Origin: Flavobacterium psychrophilum
GTDB lineage: Bacteria > Bacteroidota > Bacteroidia > Flavobacteriales > Flavobacteriaceae
Assembly: GCA_945874225.1 (NCBI GenBank)
Contig: CAMCFT010000005.1
Span: 62,001-126,000 of the forward strand
Direction: 5' to 3'
Length of the DNA stretch: 64,000 nt
Below, piece by piece: positions 35,817 to 44,168 of the stretch. The notes beneath the pieces were generated by a model. That model ran no database searches, was not told the origin of the DNA, and saw only the letters and a program-made list of their open reading frames with translations. The position numbers and the translations under genes were made by a program. Every line of letters starts with the position of its first letter. Position 1 is the first letter of the stretch.

Positions 35817-36953
35817 TTACTGATTTGTGTTAAAAAAAAGCCATTCTATTGCCTTTGGAAATTCATCACTCCAATAGGTTTCATTGTGCTTTCCTTTCAT
35901 ATTGATACTTAAATTAATATTCATTTTGTCTTTCACAAATTCGCTAGCAATTATATTTTTCTTAAAAAGCTGCACGTGTTCAATCATTGTTTCACTTTCA
36001 TCTCCTCCTGCATATAAATAAATCTTGGTGTCATCTGAAGTTGGTGAATCTGATTCAATTTTTAGCTTTGGAACAACCCATAAAGAAGGCGAAAAAATCA
36101 TTAATTTTCCATACACTTCCGGATTGCGCAATCCGCTAAAAATACTGACTAATCCACCCATCGAACTTCCTCCTATTCCCGTGAATTCACGTTCTGTTTT
36201 GGTTCTGAAATTGCTATCTACGAAAGGCTTCAAAGTTTCGGTTACAAAGCGAATGTATTTTTTGCCTTGCCCTTTTCCAAGCACCGTTTTGCCCACATTG
36301 TATTCCTTTATTCTGTCTTTTTCGGCGTGTTCTATGGCAATAATTATAATTTTTCCAATTTTATATTCTGACATTACAGCCAGTTTTTTATCAATTTCCC
36401 AATTGCCGTATTCCGCCTCTTCATTGAATAAATTCTGCGCATCCTGCAAATACATTACCGGATATCTTTCGTTCGTGGAATCATAATCGTGTGGCAGCAA
36501 TGCCCATACTTTTCTGGTTTTATTGAGCTGTGGAATTTCAAATTCATCCGAAATCAATAATACTTGAGGCAAAAAAGATTGCTTGAACGGCAACCAATTT
36601 CTTCTCCATCGTGCTACATATTCATTTTGAATTCCGCTGTTCTTTTTGGTCGAACGGTTTTCAGTACGGTTTCCGTTAGCGTCAATTTCAACTTCGCTCC
36701 AATCTCCTTTGGTGAATTTATATAAAAGCTCTTCTGGGTAATCAAAATCGTTTGGAAATTCATATTGGTACAAATTATTTCCGATTCTTTCCATCAAAAA
36801 GTCTTTGTCCTGTGTTTTCCAATTGTTGAAATTACCAGAAATATAGACTGGTCGAGCATCATCTTCATCTGTTTTCAAAAGGATTTGGAATCCTTTTTTT
36901 ATTGTATTTAATTCTTGCGTAATCATAGTATTCTCTGAATTCATCTCTTGCAT
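35817..36953 (-). CDS. Esterase with N-terminal glycogen-binding-like domain
   Basis: The 378-residue protein has an E-set/CBM48-like domain at about residues 20-110 (ARPVYISGNFNNWKTQDKDF ... LLYKFTKGDWSEVEIDANGN), then an enterochelin-esterase-like alpha/beta hydrolase. YPVMYLQDAQNLFNEE, IGGSSMGGLVSIFSGLRNPEVYG (nucleophile Ser) and YLYAGGDES / GKHNETYW (acid and His) mark the triad. No signal peptide is seen. Other in-frame starts occur at Met4 and Met10. Related enzymes cleave trilactone or acyl esters; here the substrate is unknown. Confidence 0.82.
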   Translation of the reverse strand: MQEMNSENTMITQELNTIKKGFQILLKTDEDDARPVYISGNFNNWKTQDKDFLMERIGNNLYQYEFPNDFDYPEELLYKFTKGDWSEVEIDANGNRTENRSTKKNSGIQNEYVARWRRNWLPFKQSFLPQVLLISDEFEIPQLNKTRKVWALLPHDYDSTNERYPVMYLQDAQNLFNEEAEYGNWEIDKKLAVMSEYKIGKIIIIAIEHAEKDRIKEYNVGKTVLGKGQGKKYIRFVTETLKPFVDSNFRTKTEREFTGIGGSSMGGLVSIFSGLRNPEVYGKLMIFSPSLWVVPKLKIESDSPTSDDTKIYLYAGGDESETMIEHVQLFKKNIIASEFVKDKMNINLSINMKGKHNETYWSDEFPKAIEWLFFNTNQ

Positions 36954-37021
36954 TGTGGTAATGTAATTTGTAATAAAAAGTAAATATAGTGGATTGCTAT
37001 TGGATATAAAAGAAAAAAAGA

Positions 37022-37057
37022 AAACCCAATAGTAAATGAATAAACTATTGGGTTTTA
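37022..37057 (-). terminator. Terminator of the histidine operon
   Basis: AAAACCCAATAGT and ACTATTGGGTTTT form a perfect 13-base stem with a ten-base loop. On the - strand it is followed by a T-rich tract (CTTTTTTTCTTTT). It lies 30 bases past the hisIE stop. Confidence 0.9.
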
Positions 37058-37086
37058 TGTATGAAAATTAATTAGGATTGGCTCTG

Positions 37087-37686
37087 CTATTTCTGGCGAC
37101 CTTTTAATATATTGACAACGTCATTCAATTGAAATCCTTTGGCTTGTAATAAAATTAGGTAGTGAAAAAGCAAATCAGCACTTTCGTTTAAAAATAAATC
37201 ATCGTTATCGTCTTTAGCTTCAATAACTACTTCTATTGCCTCCTCACCCACTTTTTGAGCAATTTTATTGATGCCTTTTTCGAATAATGAAGCTACATAA
37301 CTTTTCTCAGAATCTGCATTTTCTCTTCGAAGCGTGATTGTTTTTTCTAATTTAGAAATGAACCCATACTCTTGATTGTTAGATTCTTGCCAGCACGTAT
37401 CTGAACCTGTATGACAAGTAGGTCCTTCTGGTTTTACTTGTATCAAAAGTGTGTCATTATCACAGTCATTTTTGATGTCTACCAAATTTAAAAAGTTGCC
37501 ACTTTCCTCTCCTTTTGTCCAAAGTCTTTGTTTGGAACGGCTGAAAAAAGTTACTTTTTTGGTGTCCAATGTTTTTTGGTAGGATTCTGCGTTCATATAA
37601 CCAAGCATCAAAACACTTTTGGTTTCGCTGTCCTGAATAATCGCCGGAATCAATCCGTGTGCGCTTTTTGAAAAATCTATGTTCAT
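37087..37686 (-). CDS. hisI: Bifunctional phosphoribosyl-AMP cyclohydrolase / phosphoribosyl-ATP pyrophosphatase
   Basis: HisIE catalyses the second and third steps of histidine synthesis. The 199 residues hold the HisI cyclohydrolase first (LMLGYMNAESYQKTLD, FFSRSKQRLWTKGEESGNFL, and EGPTCHTGSDTCW with zinc cysteines) and the HisE pyrophosphatase second (INKIAQKVGEEAIEVVIEAKDDNDDLFLNESADLLFHYLILL). It is the last gene of the operon. The 77-base gap before it contains a tandem AAAGATTGAAAAATT repeat. Confidence 0.95.
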   Translation of the reverse strand: MNIDFSKSAHGLIPAIIQDSETKSVLMLGYMNAESYQKTLDTKKVTFFSRSKQRLWTKGEESGNFLNLVDIKNDCDNDTLLIQVKPEGPTCHTGSDTCWQESNNQEYGFISKLEKTITLRRENADSEKSYVASLFEKGINKIAQKVGEEAIEVVIEAKDDNDDLFLNESADLLFHYLILLQAKGFQLNDVVNILKGRQK

Positions 37687-37763
37687 TTTATTAATTTAAA
37701 GATTGAAAAATTCAAAGATTGAAAAATTGTTTTCACAACTTTCATTTTTCTTTGTTCTATTAT

Positions 37764-38519
37764 CTATATTCTTACTTCTATATTATTATTTTTTAATTCT
37801 TTTTTTAATGTCTTGATTTCAATTTCCTTGAAATGAAATACGCTTGCCGCCAATGCTGCATCTGCTTTTCCTTCGACAAAGGTATCGACAAAATGTTGGA
37901 TATTTCCTGCTCCACCCGAAGCAATTATGGGAATATTTACTATTTCCGACAATGTCGCCAAAGCTTCGTTAGCAAAACCATTTTTCGTTCCGTCGTGATT
38001 CATTGAGGTAAAAAGAATTTCTCCAGCGCCACGTTGCTCCACTTCTTTTGCCCAATCAAATAGTCGAATTTCTGTTGGAACCTTTCCTCCTACCAAATGT
38101 ACCATCCATTCTCCATCAATTTGCTTAGCATCAATTGCCACAACCACACATTGGCTACCGAATTTTTGTGCCAAATCATTAATCAACTGCGGATTTTTTA
38201 CTGCCGATGAATTAATTGAAACCTTATCGGCACCATTTTGCAACAAAGCTTCAACATCAGAAACTGATGAAATTCCACCTCCAACAGTAAACGGTATATT
38301 AATGGTTGCCGCGACCTTTCGAACCAAATCAATCAAGGTTTTTCTGCGTTCTTCCGTTGCCGAAATATCTAGGAAAACCAATTCGTCAGCACCTTCATCC
38401 GAATAGATTTTCGCCAATTCCACAGGATCGCCAGCATCTCGCAAATCTACGAAATTGACACCTTTCACGGTTCGTCCGTTTTTGATGTCGAGGCAAGGGA
38501 TTATTCTTTTTGTTAACAT
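37764..38519 (-). CDS. hisF: Imidazole glycerol phosphate synthase, cyclase subunit
   Basis: HisF uses ammonia from HisH to convert PRFAR to imidazole glycerol phosphate and AICAR. The 251-residue TIM barrel has the catalytic aspartates in [19 protein letters not shown] and [20 protein letters not shown]. The phosphate-binding loops [15 protein letters not shown] and [16 protein letters not shown] are intact. The gap to hisA is occupied by a palindromic repeat. Confidence 0.96.
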   Translation of the reverse strand: MLTKRIIPCLDIKNGRTVKGVNFVDLRDAGDPVELAKIYSDEGADELVFLDISATEERRKTLIDLVRKVAATINIPFTVGGGISSVSDVEALLQNGADKVSINSSAVKNPQLINDLAQKFGSQCVVVAIDAKQIDGEWMVHLVGGKVPTEIRLFDWAKEVEQRGAGEILFTSMNHDGTKNGFANEALATLSEIVNIPIIASGGAGNIQHFVDTFVEGKADAALAASVFHFKEIEIKTLKKELKNNNIEVRI

Positions 38520-38538
38520 TATTTTTTTTATTTTTTAT

Positions 38539-38579
38539 GTAGAGACGCACCGTAGAGACGCACTGCAGTGCGTCTCTAC
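38539..38579. repeat. GTAGAGACGCAC palindrome overlapping the hisA stop
   Basis: GTAGAGACGCAC occurs twice in direct repeat (38539-38550 and 38552-38563), then TGCA and GTGCGTCTCTAC. The second copy forms a perfect 28-base palindrome (38552-38579). The TAG stop codon of hisA is made by the end of this palindrome. Confidence 0.92.
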
Positions 38580-39361
38580 ATTGTTAAAATATATTGTTCC
38601 AATTGCTTTAACGAAATTCTTCCTTCGTAAATTGCTTTGCCAATTATCGTTCCTTCGCAACCCAATTCAGCTAATTTAGGCAATTCGTCAAATGTGGAAA
38701 TTCCTCCAGAAGCAATTAATTTGATTCCTTTGGCTTCTGCAAACTTCTCGACTCTCGACTGCGCTCGAGGTGACACGCCCGAAGTGACAGAACATTTATT
38801 GATGATTTTTTTATATAAATCAAAACTTGGGCCTTCTAGCATTCCGTCTTTTGCAATATCAGTACAAATTACGTACTGTATTCCTTTGTTTTGATAATCT
38901 TGTATAAATGGAACCAAATCTTCATTAGAATCTTCTAACCAACCTGAAACGGCTACTTTTTCATTATTAGCATCAGCACCTAAAATAATTTTATCAGAAC
39001 CATATTCAGCAATCCATTTTTCGAAAATGGCTCTGTTTTTCACGGCAATACTTCCTCCTGTGATTTGGTTTGCACCACTTTCGAAAGCTATTTTCAAATC
39101 AGAATCAGCTTTTAATCCTCCTCCAAAATCAATTTTTAATTTGGTTTGTGAGGCAATTTGTTCCAATATTTTATAATTGACAATTTTGCTGGATTTTGCT
39201 CCATCCAAATCCACCAAATGCAAATATTCAATTCCGTGGGCTTCGAATGATTTCGCTACTTCCAGCGGGTTTTCGTTGTAAATGATTTTAGTATTGTAAT
39301 CACCTTTTGACAAGCGAACACATTTTCCTTCGATGATGTCTATTGCAGGTATTATTCTCAT
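38576..39361 (-). CDS. hisA: ProFAR isomerase (HisA) with an in-frame repeat insertion
   Basis: HisA isomerises ProFAR to PRFAR. The 261-residue TIM barrel has the catalytic aspartates in [20 protein letters not shown] and [23 protein letters not shown], and the GGGL and [10 protein letters not shown] phosphate loops. Family members are usually about 240-245 residues. The excess is around residues 187-207 ([19 protein letters not shown]), between the helix after beta 6 and strand 7 (IKLIASGG). Those codons are a copy of an intergenic repeat whose core also occurs at 9316-9337. All visible catalytic parts are intact, so the enzyme probably still works. Confidence 0.94.
   Translation of the reverse strand: MRIIPAIDIIEGKCVRLSKGDYNTKIIYNENPLEVAKSFEAHGIEYLHLVDLDGAKSSKIVNYKILEQIASQTKLKIDFGGGLKADSDLKIAFESGANQITGGSIAVKNRAIFEKWIAEYGSDKIILGADANNEKVAVSGWLEDSNEDLVPFIQDYQNKGIQYVICTDIAKDGMLEGPSFDLYKKIINKCSVTSGVSPRAQSRVEKFAEAKGIKLIASGGISTFDELPKLAELGCEGTIIGKAIYEGRISLKQLEQYILTM
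38752..38790. repeat. Repeat element inserted in frame within hisA
   Basis: CTCGACTGCGCTCGAGGTGA and the following CACGCCCGAAGTGAC form a palindrome-rich unit inside the hisA coding sequence. CTCGACTGCGCTCG is shared with the ilvN-ilvC spacer element at 9316-9337. No frame is broken. Confidence 0.8.
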
Positions 39362-39413
39362 TTTAATTAGTCTTAAAGTTTGAAAGTCAAAAGTCCTAAA
39401 GACTCAACTTAAT

Positions 39414-39995
39414 TTATAATTTTAGAAAATTCTCAAGAATTTTCTCTCCAACATCGCCGCTCTTTTCAGGATGAAATTGGGTTCCATAGAAATTATCATT
39501 TTCCAATGCCGAGGAATATTCCAGTTCATAATTAGTTGTGGCAATCGTTTCAGCACAAAGAGGAGCGTAATAACTGTGCACTAAATACATATATTCATTT
39601 TCGGCAATTCCTTTGAATAAATCCGATTTTAGATTGTAAATGGTGTTCCATCCCATTTGGGGCACTTTTACTTTGGAAGAAAATTTTACAACATCCACGT
39701 TAAAAATTCCCAATCCTTTAGTGTCTCCTTCCTCAGAATAGTTACACATCAATTGCATTCCCAGACAAATTCCAAAAACTGGTTGTTTTAGTGTTGGAAT
39801 CAAAGTGTCTAACCCGCTTTCCTGAAGCATTTTCATTGCATAACTTGCTTCTCCCACTCCTGGGAAAATTACTTTGTCGGCTGCTTTAATTTCGTCAGGA
39901 TTGTTGCTCAAAACGGCTTTGTATCCCAATCTTTCAATGGCAAACATAATGCTTTGAATGTTTCCTGCTCCGTAATTTATGATTACTATTTTCAT
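39414..39995 (-). CDS. hisH: Imidazole glycerol phosphate synthase, glutaminase subunit
   Basis: HisH hydrolyses glutamine and channels ammonia to HisF. The 193-residue class I amidotransferase has the nucleophile Cys in FGICLGMQLMCNYSEEG, and the His and Glu in YGTQFHPEKSGDVG. The start MKIVIINYGAGNIQSI is typical. It lies 52 bases before hisA and 66 bases after hisB. Confidence 0.96.
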   Translation of the reverse strand: MKIVIINYGAGNIQSIMFAIERLGYKAVLSNNPDEIKAADKVIFPGVGEASYAMKMLQESGLDTLIPTLKQPVFGICLGMQLMCNYSEEGDTKGLGIFNVDVVKFSSKVKVPQMGWNTIYNLKSDLFKGIAENEYMYLVHSYYAPLCAETIATTNYELEYSSALENDNFYGTQFHPEKSGDVGEKILENFLKL

Positions 39996-40007
39996 TTAAT
40001 TAGTTGT

Positions 40008-40058
40008 TGGTTGTTGGTTGTTGGTTGATAGCTAACAACTATCAACCAACAACTATCA
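40008..40058. repeat. GTTGGTTGATAG inverted repeat in the hisB-hisH spacer
   Basis: Tandem GTTGGTT units lead into GTTGGTTGATAG (40020-40031), a seven-base loop and CTATCAACCAAC (40039-40050). A further AACTATCAACTT follows. The stem could form in the operon mRNA. No T run follows on either strand, so it is unlikely to terminate. Confidence 0.8.
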
Positions 40059-40061
40059 ACT

Positions 40062-41198
40062 TTAAAGCATCCCTTTCGTGCTTGGCAAAATCATTTTTTC
40101 CGTGTCGCGTTTTACAGCCACTTTTATAGCTTTGGCGAAAGCCTTGAAAATTGCTTCGATTTTGTGGTGTTCATTCGTTCCTTCGGCTTTGATGTTGATG
40201 TTGGCTTTTGCTCCATCTGAAAAGGATTTGAAAAAATGATAGAACATTTCTGTTGGCATTTTACCCACCATTTCGCGTTTGAATTCGGTTTCCCAAACCA
40301 ACCAGTTTCTACCTCCAAAATCAATCGCCACTTGTGACAAACAATCGTCCATTGGCAAACAAAAACCGTATCTTTCTATTCCTAGTTTATTGCCTAATGC
40401 TTTGGCAAAAACTTCTCCCAAGGCAATCGCCGTATCTTCGATCGTGTGGTGCTCATCGACTTCTAAATCGCCTTTTACAATCACTTCCAGGTCCATTTGT
40501 CCGTGACGCGCGATTTGGTCCAGCATATGGTCGAAAAAAGCGATTCCTGTTTCGATTTTACTTTTTCCTGTTCCGTCCAAATTTAGATTGATATAAATAT
40601 CAGTTTCATTCGTTTTTCTAGAAATAGTTGCCGACCGTTCCTCTAATTTTAAAAACTCATAAATGGTTTTCCATTCAGTTGTTTGCAAAGCAATAACAGG
40701 GTCTAATTCGTGTCTTTTAGAGGCAATCTCATCACTTCCCAACTCTTCGTCCGTGCTTATGAAAATAGCTTTTGAGCCGAGATTTTTAGCCAATTCCACG
40801 TCGGTTATTCTGTCTCCAATTACAAATGAATTTTCTAAATCATATTCGGGATTGTTGATGTATTTTGTCAATAAACCTATAGCAGGCTTGCGTGTTGGCG
40901 CATTTTCATGTGGAAATGTTTTGTCAATCAGAACATCACTAAATACAACTCCTTCATTTTCGAAAGCCTTCATAACCAAATTATGCACTGGCCAAAAGTT
41001 GGCTTCTGGATGTGAATCCGTTCCCAATCCATCTTGATTAGTCACCATAACCAATTCGAAATCCAATTCGGCAGCAATTTTTCCTAGATATTGAAAAGCT
41101 TTTGGATAAAATTCTAATTTTTCGAAACTGTCCAATTGATAATCGTTTGGTTCTAAAACCATTGTTCCGTCGCGATCTATAAAAAGTATTTTTTTCAT
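40062..41198 (-). CDS. hisB: Bifunctional histidinol-phosphatase / IGP dehydratase
   Basis: The 378-residue fusion has an N-terminal HAD phosphatase (residues 1-165: [12 protein letters not shown] with Asp8 and Asp10, [23 protein letters not shown]) and a C-terminal IGP dehydratase (residues 185-378: [50 protein letters not shown] with metal histidines). The zinc loop that carries several cysteines in the E. coli phosphatase reads [14 protein letters not shown] (residues 92-105) and has none. It catalyses two non-adjacent steps of the pathway. Confidence 0.95.
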   Translation of the reverse strand: MKKILFIDRDGTMVLEPNDYQLDSFEKLEFYPKAFQYLGKIAAELDFELVMVTNQDGLGTDSHPEANFWPVHNLVMKAFENEGVVFSDVLIDKTFPHENAPTRKPAIGLLTKYINNPEYDLENSFVIGDRITDVELAKNLGSKAIFISTDEELGSDEIASKRHELDPVIALQTTEWKTIYEFLKLEERSATISRKTNETDIYINLNLDGTGKSKIETGIAFFDHMLDQIARHGQMDLEVIVKGDLEVDEHHTIEDTAIALGEVFAKALGNKLGIERYGFCLPMDDCLSQVAIDFGGRNWLVWETEFKREMVGKMPTEMFYHFFKSFSDGAKANINIKAEGTNEHHKIEAIFKAFAKAIKVAVKRDTEKMILPSTKGML

Positions 41199-41219
41199 TT
41201 TATTTGTTTATTAACTAAG

Positions 41220-41654
41220 CTAAAAGCATTTAATTTCTTCTTTCATTTTTTTCATTTTCTTTTCAGCGGAATCTTTTGTGATTTCTTCGCCATAAATTCT
41301 GAAACTTAATAATCCATTATCTAAAAAAAACTGAACGTAAGTTATTCTATCTGACTGAACCTCAATTTTACATTTTTCAGCCTTCTCATTAATTTTTAAT
41401 CCTCCATATTGAACATAACATTCGTGTTTTCCAACAAGAACTTCGTGTGTAGAATATTTTTTATTATTTAATTCGCAGACAAGTTCACCATCAATATATG
41501 TTTTGAATGCTGAACATGAGCCCGAAAGCCCTGTTGAGCGTAGAAAACATATTTTTCCTACTTCTTTTTTTTCAGTTTCTTGTGCATTTACTGAAAGAGA
41601 AAAACTGAATGTTATAATTAATAACAAGATTATTTTTTTTACTACTTCATTCAT
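41220..41654 (-). CDS. Secreted DUF2846-like protein inside the his operon
   Basis: The 144-residue protein has a clear signal peptide (KKIILLLIITFSFSLSVNAQ) and a small beta-rich domain: KICFLRSTGLSGSCSAFKTY, IDGELVCELNNKKYSTHEVLVGKHECYVQYGG. The pattern of a structural motif, displayed gene-product loop and lysine-rich tail resembles DUF2846, but I am not certain. It sits 18 bases after hisC and 21 bases before hisB on the same strand, so it is co-transcribed. No role in histidine synthesis is known for such proteins; it is probably a passenger gene. Confidence 0.72.
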   Translation of the reverse strand: MNEVVKKIILLLIITFSFSLSVNAQETEKKEVGKICFLRSTGLSGSCSAFKTYIDGELVCELNNKKYSTHEVLVGKHECYVQYGGLKINEKAEKCKIEVQSDRITYVQFFLDNGLLSFRIYGEEITKDSAEKKMKKMKEEIKCF

Positions 41655-41672
41655 TTTTTAAAATATATAAGG

Positions 41673-42719
41673 TTAGTTCATTAATAACAAAGTTTCTATC
41701 AACTTCTTATTCTCCTCACTCGTTCCAATAGTCAAACGCAAAGTGTTTTCACATAAAGGTTGGGTTGTTCTGTTTCGAATCACAATTCCTTTTGCAATCA
41801 ATTCGGCGTATCTTTTATTGGCATCATCCACTTTTATCAAGATAAAATTAGCTTCTGTTGGGTAAATTTTTTCGACAAATTTTACATCAACTAATACTTT
41901 AAGTAATTCATCTCTTTGCTCAATAATAGAAACTATTTCAGATTTTATTTTTTCTGGATCACTCAATCTTTCCAAAGCTCTTAATTGAGTCAATTCATTC
42001 ACGTTATAAGGTGGTTTTATCTTGTTTAAAACCGAAATTATCGCAGCCGAAGCATAACAGATTCCCAATCGAATTCCTGCCAAACCATAGGCTTTTGAAA
42101 GCGTTTGTGTGATAACAAGATTTGGATATTCATCCAATTCGTTCATCCAACTTTGCTTTTTTGAGAAATCAATATAGGCTTCATCGATTACAACCAATCC
42201 GTTGAAATTTTTCAATAAATACGCTACACTTTCATCAGAAAATGAATTGGCGGTCGGATTATTTGGCGAACACAAAAAGAGGATTTTTGTATTTTTATCA
42301 ACAGCATTAAGAATCTTTTCGACTTGTGGCTGAAATTCATTTGAAAGCAACACTTCTCTATTTTCAACAGCATTGATATTTGCCAAAACACCGTACATTC
42401 CGTAAGTTGGAGGTAAAGTGATTACATTGTCGATTTTAGGTTCACAAAAAGCCCTGAAAATTAAATCCAGTACTTCGTCGCTTCCGTTTCCTAATAAAAT
42501 TTGATTGGTTTGAACCTTTTTTAGTTTCGCCAAAACCTTTTTCACATTAATTTGTTGTGGATCAGGATACCGATTTACGCCATTTTCGAATGGATTTTCA
42601 TTGGCATCCAAAAAAATCATATCAGCTGTATCGAAATCCTCAAATTCGTCACGTGCCGAAGAATAAGGCTTCATCAGCTTTACGTTTTCTCGAACTAAAT
42701 TATTTATATTGAAATTCAT
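41673..42719 (-). CDS. hisC: Histidinol-phosphate aminotransferase
   Basis: HisC transfers an amino group from glutamate to imidazole-acetol phosphate. The 348-residue fold-type I PLP enzyme has FLDANENPFENGVNRYPDPQ at the N-terminus, LLGNGSDEVLDLIFRAFCEP, CSPNNPTANSFS, and the PLP lysine in ITQTLSKAYGLAGIRLG. The C-terminal RTTQPLCENTLRLTIGTSEEN holds the substrate phosphate arginines. Length is normal. Confidence 0.95.
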   Translation of the reverse strand: MNFNINNLVRENVKLMKPYSSARDEFEDFDTADMIFLDANENPFENGVNRYPDPQQINVKKVLAKLKKVQTNQILLGNGSDEVLDLIFRAFCEPKIDNVITLPPTYGMYGVLANINAVENREVLLSNEFQPQVEKILNAVDKNTKILFLCSPNNPTANSFSDESVAYLLKNFNGLVVIDEAYIDFSKKQSWMNELDEYPNLVITQTLSKAYGLAGIRLGICYASAAIISVLNKIKPPYNVNELTQLRALERLSDPEKIKSEIVSIIEQRDELLKVLVDVKFVEKIYPTEANFILIKVDDANKRYAELIAKGIVIRNRTTQPLCENTLRLTIGTSEENKKLIETLLLMN

Positions 42720-42733
42720 TTTTATTCAATTTT

Positions 42734-42809
42734 ACACCTGCAAGGTTTTCAAAACCTTATAGGTGTGATTATTATAAATACCTACAAGTTTTTAGAAACC
42801 TTGCAGGAT
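42734..42809. repeat. Pair of CCTGCAAGG palindromes (locus 2), overlapping hisD
   Basis: ACACCTGCAAGGTTTT / AAAACCTTATAGGTGT (42734-42766) is followed 13 bases later by CCTACAAGTTTTTAGAAACC then TTGCAGG (42780-42809). The second copy covers the last eight codons and the stop of hisD. The same paired arrangement occurs at 139-219. Confidence 0.88.
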
Positions 42810-44080
42810 TCTAATCTCAAAGTGACTGCATTTTTATGAGCTTGCAATCCTTCGGCTTCAGCCATAATTTCAATGGCTTTTCCAATATTTTGAATTCCTT
42901 TTTCAGAAATTTTCTGAAAAGTCATCGATTTAGTAAAGCTATCTAAATTCACACCACTATAATTCTTGGCATATCCGTTGGTTGGCAAAGTATGATTGGT
43001 TCCAGAAGCGTAATCTCCCGCACTTTCTGGTGTATAATTCCCAATGAAAACCGAACCTGCATTTCCAATATTATCTACAAAATAATCTTCGTTTTTGCAA
43101 CAAATTATAAAGTGTTCCGGGCCGTATTCGTTGATTAATTCCAAAGCAATAGTGTCATTTTCGACATAAATTAATTTGGAATTGGCAATCGCTTTTTCGG
43201 CAATGTTTTTTCGAGGTAAATCCGCAATTTGAGATTGAATTTCTGTTTCCACTTTATCAATTAATGCTTTAGAAGTAGAAACTAAAATTACTTGACTATC
43301 CGTTCCGTGTTCTGCTTGCGACAACAAATCGGAAGCGATGAAAGCGGGAACAGCAGAATCATCAGCCACAATCAACAATTCAGAAGGTCCAGCCGGCATA
43401 TCTATTGCCACGCCATATTGGGTTGCCAATTGTTTTGCCACAGTCACAAACTGATTTCCTGGTCCAAAAATCTTATATACTTTTGGAATAGTTTTCGTTC
43501 CGAAAGTCATTGCTGCAATCGCTTGGATTCCTCCTACTTTCAAAATTTTTGTAACCCCGCACAAATTGGCAGCATATAAAATAGCCGGATTTATATTTCC
43601 GTTTTTATCAGGTGGCGAACACAGCACAATTTCGTTACAGCATGCTATATTTGCTGGAACAGCTAGCATCAAAACCGTTGAAAATAATGGTGCTGTTCCT
43701 CCGGGAATGTATAAACCAATCTTTTGAATTGGTCTTTTTTCCTGCCAGCAATTGACTCCTTTGGTAGTTTCTACAAGAATTTTTGGTGTTTTTTGAGCGA
43801 AATGAAATTTTTCTATATTTGATTTTGCCAATTGAATTGCGCTTTTTAGCTCTTCAGAAATAGACGCAATTGCTTGATCTATTTCGGATTTAGAAACTTC
43901 TATATTTTCAAATTTGACACCGTCAAATAGTGAAGTGTATTTTGAAACGGCAACATCACCTTTCTTTTGAACTTCCTTGAAAATTTCCTTTACGGTAGCT
44001 TCAATGTCGTCAATAGTTTTTGTTGGTCTTTTTAAAATAGCAGACCAAGTTTCTGGTTTTGGATTGAATATTTTGTTCAT
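42782..44080 (-). CDS. hisD: Histidinol dehydrogenase
   Basis: HisD oxidises histidinol to histidine in two NAD+-dependent steps and needs zinc. The 432 residues include GLYIPGGTAPLFSTVLMLAVPA, the zinc/catalytic region LLSQAEHGTDSQVILVS, EYGPEHFIICCK and SAGDYASGTNHTLPTNGYAK. The last residues SCKVSKNL and the stop codon are encoded by a copy of the CCTGCAAGG repeat, so the C-terminus has been remodelled. Confidence 0.96.
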   Translation of the reverse strand: MNKIFNPKPETWSAILKRPTKTIDDIEATVKEIFKEVQKKGDVAVSKYTSLFDGVKFENIEVSKSEIDQAIASISEELKSAIQLAKSNIEKFHFAQKTPKILVETTKGVNCWQEKRPIQKIGLYIPGGTAPLFSTVLMLAVPANIACCNEIVLCSPPDKNGNINPAILYAANLCGVTKILKVGGIQAIAAMTFGTKTIPKVYKIFGPGNQFVTVAKQLATQYGVAIDMPAGPSELLIVADDSAVPAFIASDLLSQAEHGTDSQVILVSTSKALIDKVETEIQSQIADLPRKNIAEKAIANSKLIYVENDTIALELINEYGPEHFIICCKNEDYFVDNIGNAGSVFIGNYTPESAGDYASGTNHTLPTNGYAKNYSGVNLDSFTKSMTFQKISEKGIQNIGKAIEIMAEAEGLQAHKNAVTLRLESCKVSKNL

Positions 44081-44168
44081 TTATATTTTAATTTAAAGAT
44101 TTAATGATTCAAAAATTGAAAGATTTCGGTATTAATAAGCTCGAATCTTTAACTTTTTAAATCGTACT

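Noticed and set aside
40020-40050. Terminator inside the his operon
   Set aside because: The hairpin has no T run after it on the transcribed strand.
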